Of a stretch of DNA of 64,000 nt, positions 9,105 to 16,641 are shown piece after piece. Numbering within the stretch: the first letter of the stretch is position 1; every line of letters begins with the position of its first letter. Origin of the DNA: Chloroflexota bacterium (GTDB taxonomy: Bacteria > Chloroflexota > Anaerolineae > Promineifilales > Promineifilaceae); NCBI GenBank assembly GCA_014584575.1, contig JACTMP010000078.1, forward strand, positions 112,279 through 176,278. The letters run 5' to 3'. The notes under the pieces were generated by a model. It worked only from the letters and a program-made list of their open reading frames with translations. It had not been told where the DNA came from and did not search any database. The position numbers and the translations under genes are program-made.

Positions 9105-9755
9105 TCAGGTCATCAAGACTTGGCTTTCCAATTCGCATAAAAATGAGCGCATATAGGCTTGCAACGGCCGTGCCCATTCTTGCGCCGCTGTTGTGTACAA
9201 GTTCTCATAACAACTAATCTGAAAGTTGAGCTGATCAACAATAGTGTGCCCAACTCCTTGTCCAGAAGTGAATCGTGTTGTCACTTCGACGGCCGTGATG
9301 CCCCAGGTGTCTCCTTTCACGTTGTCTGGCCGATACTCTGGTTGGGCAGCTTTAGACGTAAACGCCCGCATAATACCCACCGGGCCTAACAAATCCAATA
9401 TATCGGCATCGCGCAGAATCACATCTAACGTACCTTCTCCATCAAGTGACGTATGGTTGCCAATCGCCATCGCGATTTCCTTGATTTCTGGGGCACTAAA
9501 AAGCCCATTTTCACGCAAAAATTGAGCCGCCATCTCTGCTCCGCGTGGGCCGTGCCCGGTACGGCCGTCTACCAGACCAATATCATGCAACAAGGCTGCC
9601 GTCTGGACGAGATCTGTGTGTTGATACCCTTCTGCCTCCGCTATTCGCACTGCCCACCGCCGTACACGATCCACATGTTTGTAGTCGTGGGCAGCTTCAC
9701 ACCGATTCATTATTTCTTGGGCATACCCTTCAATTTGGCAGATACGTTCGTTCAT
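9105..9755 (-). CDS. HD-domain phosphohydrolase
   Basis: A 216-residue HD-superfamily metal-dependent hydrolase of the YedJ-like group. Metal ligands appear in order: DYKHVDRVRRWA (first His), AALLHDIGLVDG (HD pair), a middle AIGNHTSL and VILRDADILDLLGP (distal Asp). The substrate is probably a nucleotide or phosphate ester, but the sequence does not say which. The longer open frame to 9797 begins inside a dispersed repeat, so ATG 9755 is preferred. A C-terminal helix-rich part (YENLYTTAAQEWARPL) ends the protein. Confidence 0.8.
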   Translation of the reverse strand: MNERICQIEGYAQEIMNRCEAAHDYKHVDRVRRWAVRIAEAEGYQHTDLVQTAALLHDIGLVDGRTGHGPRGAEMAAQFLRENGLFSAPEIKEIAMAIGNHTSLDGEGTLDVILRDADILDLLGPVGIMRAFTSKAAQPEYRPDNVKGDTWGITAVEVTTRFTSGQGVGHTIVDQLNFQISCYENLYTTAAQEWARPLQAYMRSFLCELESQVLMT

Positions 9756-9789
9756 CTGTTTTGCTACGGCCGTCAAACCCACCACCTCA

Positions 9790-9880
9790 CCTGTCATTCC
9801 GAGCCGTCCCCGGCGAGGAACCTTTCGCGGCAGCCAGGTGAAAGATTCCTCACTCCGAAGACTACGTTCGGAATGACAGG
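9790..9880. repeat. CCTGTCATTCCGA-type inverted-repeat element, copy 1
   Basis: Terminal arms CCTGTCATTCCGA (9790-9802) and TCGGAATGACAGG (9868-9880) are perfect complements. The interior contains GGCGAGGAACC and GATTCCTCACTCCGA, which also pair imperfectly. A second copy is at 32412-32500. The size and structure suit a small non-autonomous palindromic element. Confidence 0.7.
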
Positions 9881-9914
9881 GGGAGGGGCGGCTACGGCCG
9901 TGTCCACCCCCGCA

Positions 9915-11663
9915 TTAGAGCAGCACACCTGGCTGGTAATGCTCCAGGATAGAGCCACCCATGAACTCGCGCAAAATAGAATCGCCGGGGATGTGGGCGC
10001 GAATGTCATCTGGCAGGGGATCAAACCATTGCAAAAAGGCGCGCAGCCGGTTGGCCTCGATGCGTTCCGGAGTGTCTGGCTCCACTTGCAGCAGCAGCGG
10101 CTCGGCAAATGGTTTGAGCGCGGCCAACTCATACACCAGGGCAGAGTTGAAAAACACATCCGCATATTGCTGGTAAGGAAAGATATGCCGCTTTTCGCCG
10201 CGCCGCACGCTGGGCCAGCGGGCGATGGTGTCGGCGGCGGTATACCCCCGGTGGGTGGCGTCGCGCACGATGCGGCGCAGCAGCCGGGTATCGGTGGTGG
10301 GGATGCGGTTGTGTTTGTCCAGGTTGAGTTGGGTGAAGGCGGAAATAAAAATGCGGTACACAGCTTCCGGCGGTACGTTTTGCACCAGCCGGGGGTTGAG
10401 GCCATGAATACCTTCAATGAGGATGATGTGTTCCGGGCCAATAGCCAGCGGTTCCCCTTCTTCGCGGCGGCCGGTATGGAAGTTGAATCGGGGCTGAATG
10501 ATGGTTTCGCCTTGCAGTAGTTGGCGCATTTGCTGTTGGAAGAAGGCGACGTCTACGGCCTCAAACGCTTCAAAGTCAAACGCGCCGGTTTCATCGCGGG
10601 GGGTGTCTTCACGGTTGACGAAGTAGTTGTCCATGCCAATGGTGACGGGGTGAATGCCCCGCGCCAGCAGTTGGATGGCCAGCCGTTTGCTGAAGGTGGT
10701 TTTACCGGCGGAGGTGGGGCCGGAGATGAGGACGATGCGGGCGGCGATGCCCTGTTTGTTGGCGCCCCGTTCGGCGATCTCATTGGCAATGCGGTTGAGC
10801 TGACGCTGGTGTAGCGCCTCAGACACCAGGATGGCTTGTAGGATACGGCCCGAAGGGGCTTCGGGTGGGCCGCTGCTCAATGTCTCGTTCAACGCCGCTA
10901 CTTTGGGCACGCCAATGAGCGCCAGCCATTGCGCATACTCCTGAAAGACGCGGGCCAATACCGGTTCGTCCTCAAATGGTTGCAGCACATCCGGCTGGTG
11001 GCGGCGCGGGAATTGGAGAATAAAGCCGTTGTTATACGGCCGTAGATCAAACAAATCCAGATAACTCGTGCGCGGCGCCATAAAACCATGAAAATAATCC
11101 CGCTCACCATTCAATTCATACAGCGTCAGATAATCCTTGCGCCGCCTGGCAAATAGCTGCGCCTTCTCTTCGTCGCCCCAGTCGCGGAATAGTTGCAGCG
11201 CCTCGTCCAGCGGTACGCGCACCTGGGTAATGGGCAGGTCGGCCGCCACTAATTCACGCATCCGCTTTTTGAGCGCGTCCAGATCAGTCTGGGTAGCCCG
11301 CACGCCGTCAAATTCGCAGTAGTAACCGCCAAAGGGCATGGAGTGCATGATGGTGATGGTATAAGCCGGGAACAGTTCGGCGGCGGCCACAACCATCAAG
11401 AAGGTGAGCGAGCGCCGGTAAATACGCGACCCGTCCGAATCGGCAGTAGTGATGGGGATGAGATCGGCGTCTGTTTTCAGGGAGATAGATAGTTCACGCA
11501 GCCGGTGGTTCATCAACACGGCCACAACACGGCCGGGCATTTGTTCGTCAAACCCCGCCGCTGCCACAAATGCTTCCAGTGGGGTGTCAATAGGCGCTTC
11601 AAAGGCACGGCCGTCGGGAAAACGAGCCTGTACGGTCTGGCGAGGGGTGGTGGGGATAATCAT
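9915..11663 (-). CDS. TGS-domain uridine kinase-like nucleoside kinase
   Basis: A 582-residue protein combining a threonyl-tRNA-synthetase-like N-terminal half with a uridine kinase (Udk/PRK-type) domain. The TGS-like start (VQARFPDGRAFEAPIDTPL) is followed by an editing-domain-like segment (FLMVVAAAELFPAYTITI). The kinase P-loop is LISGPTSAGKTTFSKRL near residue 300, and IILIEGIHGLNPRL is the Walker-B/lid region typical of uridine kinases. Expected reaction: ATP-dependent phosphorylation of a nucleoside. The fusion recurs in some Thermotogota, Firmicutes and Chloroflexota as far as I recall. ATG 11663 is preferred because the extension upstream enters a short-unit repeat. Confidence 0.82.
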   Translation of the reverse strand: MIIPTTPRQTVQARFPDGRAFEAPIDTPLEAFVAAAGFDEQMPGRVVAVLMNHRLRELSISLKTDADLIPITTADSDGSRIYRRSLTFLMVVAAAELFPAYTITIMHSMPFGGYYCEFDGVRATQTDLDALKKRMRELVAADLPITQVRVPLDEALQLFRDWGDEEKAQLFARRRKDYLTLYELNGERDYFHGFMAPRTSYLDLFDLRPYNNGFILQFPRRHQPDVLQPFEDEPVLARVFQEYAQWLALIGVPKVAALNETLSSGPPEAPSGRILQAILVSEALHQRQLNRIANEIAERGANKQGIAARIVLISGPTSAGKTTFSKRLAIQLLARGIHPVTIGMDNYFVNREDTPRDETGAFDFEAFEAVDVAFFQQQMRQLLQGETIIQPRFNFHTGRREEGEPLAIGPEHIILIEGIHGLNPRLVQNVPPEAVYRIFISAFTQLNLDKHNRIPTTDTRLLRRIVRDATHRGYTAADTIARWPSVRRGEKRHIFPYQQYADVFFNSALVYELAALKPFAEPLLLQVEPDTPERIEANRLRAFLQWFDPLPDDIRAHIPGDSILREFMGGSILEHYQPGVLL

Positions 11664-11679
11664 AGGTGTCGGGGGTTGG

Positions 11680-11740
11680 GTGTCATGTGTCATGTGTCAG
11701 GTGTCAGGTGTCAAGTTACATGACACTTGATACTCATTTC
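11680..11740. repeat. GTGTCAGGTGTCA short-unit repeat with inverted partner
   Basis: Units GTCATGTGTCATGTGTCAGG and GTGTCAGGTGTCAAGT run in tandem and then turn into ACATGACACTTGA, forming a stem. The same family appears at 54440-54510 ahead of the lgt gene. It fills the gap between two minus-strand genes. Confidence 0.6.
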
Positions 11741-12492
11741 TCCTTGAGATATTCATTGATCAGCGCGATGCTTTGCGGCACGGCCGTTTGCAGGATGGTT
11801 TGGATTTCGGCGATGGGCAACTTGCCAAAGAGGTGTTCGGCCATCCAGGTGGGGTCATGCAAGGCAGCGGCAAATTCGGCCGCAGACAGGCCCAATCGCC
11901 CGGCGTAAATTGCCACCGTTTGGGAAGGCGCGCCGGGCATTAACTGGCTGGTCAGCAGTTCCCGCCACTGCACCAGGATGTCATCGGCGGCAAAAGGCAG
12001 CCAATGGTCGGGGTGGGCATGGGCGAGGGTGGTTACGGCCGTTTCCGGCAGTTCCGCCCGCGCCAATGTGTCCAGATAGGTGAGCAAGATGAAATGAATC
12101 AGGCGGCGCTGTTTGGGTGGCCCCAGATGTTCGGCATCAAAAAAGTAGGGCCAGGCAACCTGTCGCAACCAGATAAGGTCATACAGCAAATGGGCGCTGT
12201 ACCCAGCCACAAATACCCGCTGCCCGGCATTCATTTGTTGGGGATGGCCCAATTGGGGAAATTGTGCCCACATCTCCTGGTAGGCATCGGCGGGCGGCAG
12301 GGGCGGCAGATCATAAAAGTGGGTGGCGCGGCGCGGCAGTTCGCTGATGGCGTTGACGTCCGGGGCCACGCTGCCCAGGTAGAACGCAGGCCATTCGGCA
12401 GCCAGGGTATCGGCCAGACGGCCGTGACCATTGGCAGCCGCTTCCCGGCGAATTTGTTCGGCGATGTGCAGGTGCATGAAGGGGGTAGGCAT
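11734..12492 (-). CDS. Zinc-dependent phospholipase C-like protein
   Basis: A 252-residue protein resembling the Zn_dep_PLPC family of all-helical phosphohydrolases. Matches include an N-terminal MPTPFMHLHIAEQI and the family's YLGSVAPDVNAI with a nearby THFYD. There is also VAGYSAHLLYDLIWLRQV, where His and Asp would bind metal. No signal peptide is seen. The substrate is unknown, and membership rests on motif pattern rather than full-length similarity. Its stop overlaps the short-unit repeat at 11680-11740. Confidence 0.6.
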   Translation of the reverse strand: MPTPFMHLHIAEQIRREAAANGHGRLADTLAAEWPAFYLGSVAPDVNAISELPRRATHFYDLPPLPPADAYQEMWAQFPQLGHPQQMNAGQRVFVAGYSAHLLYDLIWLRQVAWPYFFDAEHLGPPKQRRLIHFILLTYLDTLARAELPETAVTTLAHAHPDHWLPFAADDILVQWRELLTSQLMPGAPSQTVAIYAGRLGLSAAEFAAALHDPTWMAEHLFGKLPIAEIQTILQTAVPQSIALINEYLKEK

Positions 12493-12501
12493 GGGAATTA
12501 G

Positions 12502-12556
12502 AGATGAGGAGATTCGGAGATCGAGAGATTAGCAATCTCCTAATCTCCGAATCTCA
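12502..12556. repeat. GGAGATT/AATCTCC inverted repeat
   Basis: GATGAGGAGATTCGGAGATC on the left pairs with AATCTCCTAATCTCCGAATC on the right. It lies between two minus-strand genes with no room for a gene. Same family as 814-874. Confidence 0.7.
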
Positions 12557-12560
12557 TTTC

Positions 12561-13514
12561 TTAACGGTCAGAGATCGTACAATTGGACGGCGCAAACCAG
12601 CGGGTGCTGGCCTGCCCACGCAGGCGGTCCAGACTGGGCAAACAGGCCATCAGCACATGGGGGCTGTTATCGGCCGTCTTACCGCCATCGGCCAACGGCC
12701 GTACCTGTGGATACAAATCCATATCATTACTCTGGTTGACGACCATGGTCGCCAGGCCGCCATTCGCCGGTTCAGCCAGTGCTACCGGCACGGCATACGC
12801 CACCACGTAATACGCCGTGCCCGTTGCATCCACGGCGCGGTAGATGATGTGTTTGCCTAACAAATGCAAACCCGTTTGTGGCGGGTCGCCCAACACCAGC
12901 AGCGGTTCGCCGGGCACATGCCCCCTGGTCATTTCCACAGCCACCGTCCAATGGGTAGCAATGTCTGGTGATTGGCCAGTACGGGCAGCGACGGCACGGC
13001 CGTAATTATCCAATACACGAGCGGCATAAGCGCGGGGCACGCGGTTGTTAGCCTGCGCCCACCCGCCGCTATACGCAGCCAGAGCAGCATACACATCCCC
13101 ACCCGCCTGCCGCACAACCTCGGCCAGGATGCCCACACCCCAACGCAAATTGACAGATGGGTTCTGTAATTCTGCCGCCGGCGGTCGCCACTCCAGGCCA
13201 GGGCCGGCAGGCATGACGCCCATTAGCCCCACCGCCCCAGCTTCGCTGACCACATCCGCACGGCCGTTGGACTCTTCTTTGATCACCGCAGCAATAAAAT
13301 CGGGGTCCAGTCCATACACATCGGCCAGCACCGCGATGTGCGCCGACCATTGCTGAATGTCTGACCCCCAAACAGGCGAGAGGATGGGCGGCGCAGGCTG
13401 GACGGCCGTGCCCACCCGCGCCCCCACGCGCTGCACCACCAGCAGCAGCAACGCCAGAATAGCGGCTGACAGGCAGGCGGTTAACAAGATGGAAGGGCGT
13501 TTGGGTGCGTTCAT
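12561..13514 (-). CDS. Membrane-anchored lytic transglycosylase (SLT domain)
   Basis: A 317-residue cell-wall enzyme predicted to cleave the MurNAc-GlcNAc bond of peptidoglycan. The N-terminus is basic then hydrophobic (SILLTACLSAAILALLLLVV), a signal anchor. The SLT domain has the catalytic Glu in AAVIKEESNGRADVVSEAGA, followed by VGLMGVMPAG, NPSVNLRWGVGILAEVV and YAALAAYSGG, all canonical. The C-terminal third (HVPGEPLLVLGDPPQTGLHL onward) is not a recognised domain. It sits upstream of the phospholipase-like gene on the same strand. Confidence 0.82.
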   Translation of the reverse strand: MNAPKRPSILLTACLSAAILALLLLVVQRVGARVGTAVQPAPPILSPVWGSDIQQWSAHIAVLADVYGLDPDFIAAVIKEESNGRADVVSEAGAVGLMGVMPAGPGLEWRPPAAELQNPSVNLRWGVGILAEVVRQAGGDVYAALAAYSGGWAQANNRVPRAYAARVLDNYGRAVAARTGQSPDIATHWTVAVEMTRGHVPGEPLLVLGDPPQTGLHLLGKHIIYRAVDATGTAYYVVAYAVPVALAEPANGGLATMVVNQSNDMDLYPQVRPLADGGKTADNSPHVLMACLPSLDRLRGQASTRWFAPSNCTISDR

Positions 13515-13518
13515 GGTG

Positions 13519-13552
13519 AACGGTTATCGGCAATCAGTAATCGGTTATCAGT
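13519..13552. repeat. CGGTTATC/CAGTAATC short-unit repeat
   Basis: CGGTTATCGGCAATCAGTAATCGG-type tandem units (each written part under 20 bases: CGGTTATCGGCAATC, AGTAATCGGTTATCAG). Same family as copies near 15286-15345, 19985-20017, 37534-37563, 51934-51995, 61452-61506 and 62173-62205. Confidence 0.5.
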
Positions 13553-13588
13553 GTTCTGATGTTCAACTTTGGGCTGCGGCGCTGTTTA

Positions 13589-14107
13589 TTAAAGAAAGTC
13601 AAACGTATCGGTTGTTGGCGGCACGAGCCACCAACTGACGGCGGCATTGGGCAGCGGGGCGGGCAGGTGTGACGGCCGTTTCACTTTCTGTGGTGTTGTG
13701 GTTGTGTCATCAGGCAGCAGAACGGCCGTGAGCAATTTGCCATCGGCGACGGCCGTTTGTTTGCTGGCATACACATAACAGGGCAGCCGGGCATACAACT
13801 CCAGCGCCCGCACAAAACATTGCGCTTCCGTGCCATCCGGGTCAAACCCAAAAATCTCGGTTCGGGGGAAACGGTGGCCCTCCTCTTCTAGCCAGGCATA
13901 TACATCCAGACCGCGCTTTTCAATACCCCAATCATCCTTCACCACTGCCGGGAGGATGTGGTCTTCTGGCCCCTGCACCACAACGGCAAAACAGAGATAA
14001 AGGGAGGTGTCCGTCGGTACTTCCGGGGTAGGGTTGGTAAGCAGCAGGGCGTAACGGCCGTTGGCCTCCATAAGCTGTCCCTGTACGTGCTGCAAGATGA
14101 GTTTCAT
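13589..14107 (-). CDS. Conserved hypothetical protein
   Basis: A 172-residue soluble protein without a family I recognise. It is acidic, has no membrane segment, and includes AVVKDDWGIEKRGLDVYAWL, HRFPRTEIFGFDPDGTEA and a Thr-rich stretch (DDTTTTPQKV). The start at 14107 (MKLILQHV) is preferred because the open extension upstream translates a tandem repeat. The coding region contains several ACGGCCGT octamers, consistent with a long-resident gene. Confidence 0.6.
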   Translation of the reverse strand: MKLILQHVQGQLMEANGRYALLLTNPTPEVPTDTSLYLCFAVVVQGPEDHILPAVVKDDWGIEKRGLDVYAWLEEEGHRFPRTEIFGFDPDGTEAQCFVRALELYARLPCYVYASKQTAVADGKLLTAVLLPDDTTTTPQKVKRPSHLPAPLPNAAVSWWLVPPTTDTFDFL

Positions 14108-14140
14108 AACCCACAACTTACCAGAATTACCAGGGGGAAG

Positions 14141-14215
14141 CAAGTGGAAAGTGGCAGGTAGCCGGTGGCAAGTGGCAGGTAGGGAATCACTTGCCACCGG
14201 CCACTTGCAACTTGC
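14141..14215. repeat. AAGTGGCAGGT short-unit repeat with inverted partner
   Basis: GCAAGTGGAAAGTGGCAGG and GGTGGCAAGTGGCAGGTAG on the left face CACTTGCCACCGGCCACTTG on the right, making a stem between divergently transcribed genes. The same unit occurs at 31225-31290. Confidence 0.6.
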
Positions 14216-14248
14216 GTACTTCCCTCCGCCTGTCTATCATTGCGCCCT

Positions 14249-15292
14249 ATGAAAGCTCTCGTTTTTCACCAACATGGCGATTTAGATCAGGTAACGGTGG
14301 CCGATATTCCCGAACCGGAAATGGGGCCGGATGAAGTGCTGCTGGCTGTGCAGGCGGCGGCGCTGAACCGGTTGGATTTGTGGGTGTTGGCCGGTTGGCC
14401 GGCGCTAAAACTGAAGCTGCCGCACGTGATGGGCAGCGACGGCGCAGGCGTGGTAGCCCAGGTTGGGGCCAATGTGACCCGCTTCCAGCCCGGCGACCGG
14501 GTGGCGGTAAACCCCACCCTCTGGAACCCGGACGACTATTTTGCCCGCAGTGGCCGGGACAATATGAGCGACGGGTTCAGCATTATTGGCGAGCATGTGG
14601 ATGGCTTTGCGGCGGAGTATATTGCTTTGCCCGCCCGCAATCTGGTGAAAATGCCCGACCATGCCACCTTTGCCGATGCCGCCGCCGCTTCGCTGGTGTT
14701 TGTCACCGCCTGGCATTCGCTCATTGTGCGTGGTGGTTTCCAGGCAGGCGAAACGGTGCTGATTGTGGGCGCGGGCGGCGGCGTGAACACCGCCTCTATT
14801 CAGATTGCCAGACTGGCCGGGGCGGACCGCATCTATGTGGTTGGCTCTGATGAAAAAAAGCTGGCGCTGGCGCGGCAGTTAGGCGCGGATGTAACCATCA
14901 ACCGGCAGGAAGAGGATTGGGGCAAGGCGATCTTCAAATTGACCAACCGGATGGGGGTGGATGTGGTGGTGGATAATGTGGGCGCAGCCACCTACCATAC
15001 CTCGCTGCGGGCGCTGAAACGGGGCGGGCGGCTGCTGACGGTGGGCAATACCAGCGGCGCGAAGTTTGAGTTTGATAACCGGCTGATGTTTGGCAAACAT
15101 TTAAGCATTATCGGTAGCACGATGGGCACGCACGCGGATTATGAAAAAGTGATGGGGATGGTGTTCGACGGCCGTCTCCGCCCCATTATTGATTCCATCT
15201 ACCCCCTTGAAGATGGGCTGACCGCCCTACAACGGCTGCAAGCGGGGGAAGTGATGGGGAAATTGGTCTTGGCGGTAAACGGAAATCAGTAA
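14249..15292 (+). CDS. Zinc-less MDR-family oxidoreductase (quinone oxidoreductase-like)
   Basis: A 347-residue medium-chain dehydrogenase/reductase. The GroES-like domain shows NRLDLWVLAGW and HVMGSDGAGVVAQVG; where zinc alcohol dehydrogenases have a catalytic Cys, this protein has Asn-Arg-Leu-Asp. The four structural Cys are also absent, so it is likely zinc-independent. The NAD(P)-binding fold is TVLIVGAGGGVNTASIQIA near residue 170. The C-terminus (YPLEDGLTALQRLQAGEVMG) is typical. Substrate unknown. The ATG at 14249 is used, the earlier ATG two codons upstream being equally open. Confidence 0.82.
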   Translation: MKALVFHQHGDLDQVTVADIPEPEMGPDEVLLAVQAAALNRLDLWVLAGWPALKLKLPHVMGSDGAGVVAQVGANVTRFQPGDRVAVNPTLWNPDDYFARSGRDNMSDGFSIIGEHVDGFAAEYIALPARNLVKMPDHATFADAAAASLVFVTAWHSLIVRGGFQAGETVLIVGAGGGVNTASIQIARLAGADRIYVVGSDEKKLALARQLGADVTINRQEEDWGKAIFKLTNRMGVDVVVDNVGAATYHTSLRALKRGGRLLTVGNTSGAKFEFDNRLMFGKHLSIIGSTMGTHADYEKVMGMVFDGRLRPIIDSIYPLEDGLTALQRLQAGEVMGKLVLAVNGNQ

Positions 15293-15315
15293 CCGGCTAT
15301 CGATTATTTCACCTA

Positions 15316-15801
15316 TTACCGTTCACCGATTACCGATAACCTCGCCTCTTCCACCCCCACCACTCGCCGCAGCTCCACCACCGTCAATTTGAGCAGGGCA
15401 TTGATATCGCCGCCGCCGCCGTAGATGTGGGGATGTGGGAGGGAGAGAACGGCCGTTTCCACCACCGTGCGAATGGGCTGTGCGTAGCCAAACGGCGGCA
15501 CCGAACCGGCCACATAACCGGTATGCGCCAGCACCGCTTCTGGCCCGGCAATTTTCACCCGCCGCCGCGACACCCCCAGATAATCCGCCAATGCCTTCCG
15601 ATCCAGCCGCGCCAGGCCGCTGGCAATCACCACCACCGGCTCTTTGTCCGCCAGAAACAACACCGATTTGATAATCTGCTCCGGCAGCACCCCCAACGCC
15701 AGCGCCGCCGTCTCGACGGTGGGCGTTTCCACTGCCAAAAACAAAATTTCGGCTTCGATATTATTTTCGTTGAGAAAGGTTTGCAGGTCGGCGCTGTTCA
15801 T
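15316..15801 (-). CDS. YbaK/EbsC-family aminoacyl-tRNA deacylase
   Basis: A 161-residue trans-editing domain protein, predicted to hydrolyse mischarged aminoacyl-tRNA (ProX/YbaK group). It starts MNSADLQTFLNENNIEAEI. The family pattern is visible in EQIIKSVLFLADKEPVVVIA (with the conserved Lys), the GYVAGSVPPFG loop and HIYGGGGDINALLKL near the C-terminus. The start codon overlaps the stop of the upstream DUF4058 fragment by four bases. Confidence 0.82.
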   Translation of the reverse strand: MNSADLQTFLNENNIEAEILFLAVETPTVETAALALGVLPEQIIKSVLFLADKEPVVVIASGLARLDRKALADYLGVSRRRVKIAGPEAVLAHTGYVAGSVPPFGYAQPIRTVVETAVLSLPHPHIYGGGGDINALLKLTVVELRRVVGVEEARLSVIGER

Positions 15802-16025
15802 AGACCAGGGGCGATCAGGAATTGGCGGTTCGGTCTATTGTTTGCATCCGGGTACATCAGCCCAATTTCCACCTCTGGATACACATCTTCCACCACCGTA
15901 ATTTCCAGCCGCGCCACGTAACGTGGGCGGATTTGCGCTCCCAGCCGCCGGGCAATTTCTGAAGCCAGCCGATGGAGGACATCCGGCCACAGATACCCTT
16001 CCAGATAGGGATCCATTCCCGGAAA
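15798..16025 (-). pseudogene. DUF4058 gene fragment
   Basis: Reading FPGMDPYLEGYLWPDVLH, then LRPRY-like QIRPRYVARLE and EDVYPEVEIG, this matches the first ~60 residues of DUF4058 proteins, which are usually about 250 residues long. The family N-terminus before FPGM is missing, and the frame ends early at DANNRPNRQFLIAPGL. The fragment abuts a broken PIN toxin frame at about 16025 in another frame. Both ends are therefore truncated. Confidence 0.6.
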
Positions 16026-16243
16026 TGTTGTGTCAATTGCAGCTTTTGAAATGCTGACTTCAATTGCTCTGGGGATTGTTTGCGGTTTATAGCAGCTAAA
16101 CGGCCACGCATTTGCTCATACACAGTGACGATGGTTGTAGCGACCTCATTTGGTGAAAGCTGTTGGAAACGCCTGATCACCGGCTCTCGACCCAACTGAT
16201 GATAGGTCACTGTGTCCGTATCTAAAATATATCGGATGGTCAA
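16026..16243 (-). pseudogene. Truncated PIN-domain (VapC-like) toxin
   Basis: The first ~72 codons read as a PIN ribonuclease toxin: IRYILDTDTVTYHQLG with the first acidic residues, then TTIVTVYEQMRGRL with the conserved Glu. After LQLTQHF the similarity stops and the frame runs on as Trp/Arg-rich nonsense through the DUF4058 fragment. The downstream catalytic acids of the PIN fold are missing, so it should be inactive. It follows the antitoxin gene with an overlapping ATGA junction, the usual toxin-antitoxin arrangement. Confidence 0.65.
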
Positions 16244-16539
16244 TCTGTTATCTCCGTGGCTCGAACCTTATATATCTCATGCAGCATTGGCTCCAATGTC
16301 TCATCATCAGCAAATAGACCTGCTGTTGTTAGCCAGGGATTGGGAGCAACCGTCTCCGGTGCAACGGAAATATCAACATACACCAGCTCTGTCGTGGTCA
16401 TAACGCCCTGAATCGCTTCTTGTATTTCCTGCAGCGTCTCCTGGCGTGAATTACCCACTTTGGTTAGACCTGGCATAAGTGGAACAGTAGCTTCATATTT
16501 CCCATCCTTACGGCGTTGTAATAAAATTGCGTATTGCAT
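16240..16539 (-). CDS. HicB-like antitoxin partner of the broken PIN toxin
   Basis: A 99-residue protein starting MQYAILLQRRKDGKYEATVP, with PLMPGLTKVGNSRQETLQEI, the HicB-type RNase-H-like fold found in many antitoxins. Its stop overlaps the toxin start by four bases. With the toxin broken, this may persist as an orphan antitoxin. The ATG 16539 is chosen because the preceding open codons show no conserved sequence. Confidence 0.65.
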   Translation of the reverse strand: MQYAILLQRRKDGKYEATVPLMPGLTKVGNSRQETLQEIQEAIQGVMTTTELVYVDISVAPETVAPNPWLTTAGLFADDETLEPMLHEIYKVRATEITD

Positions 16540-16641
16540 GATCACCTCTGTACCTGAATTGACAAAACAGCTAAGCCACAATTCTTTAACAGTGTTGGAT
16601 TATACCAGATAATCAAGTACCACCTGAAACAGGAATGTAGT

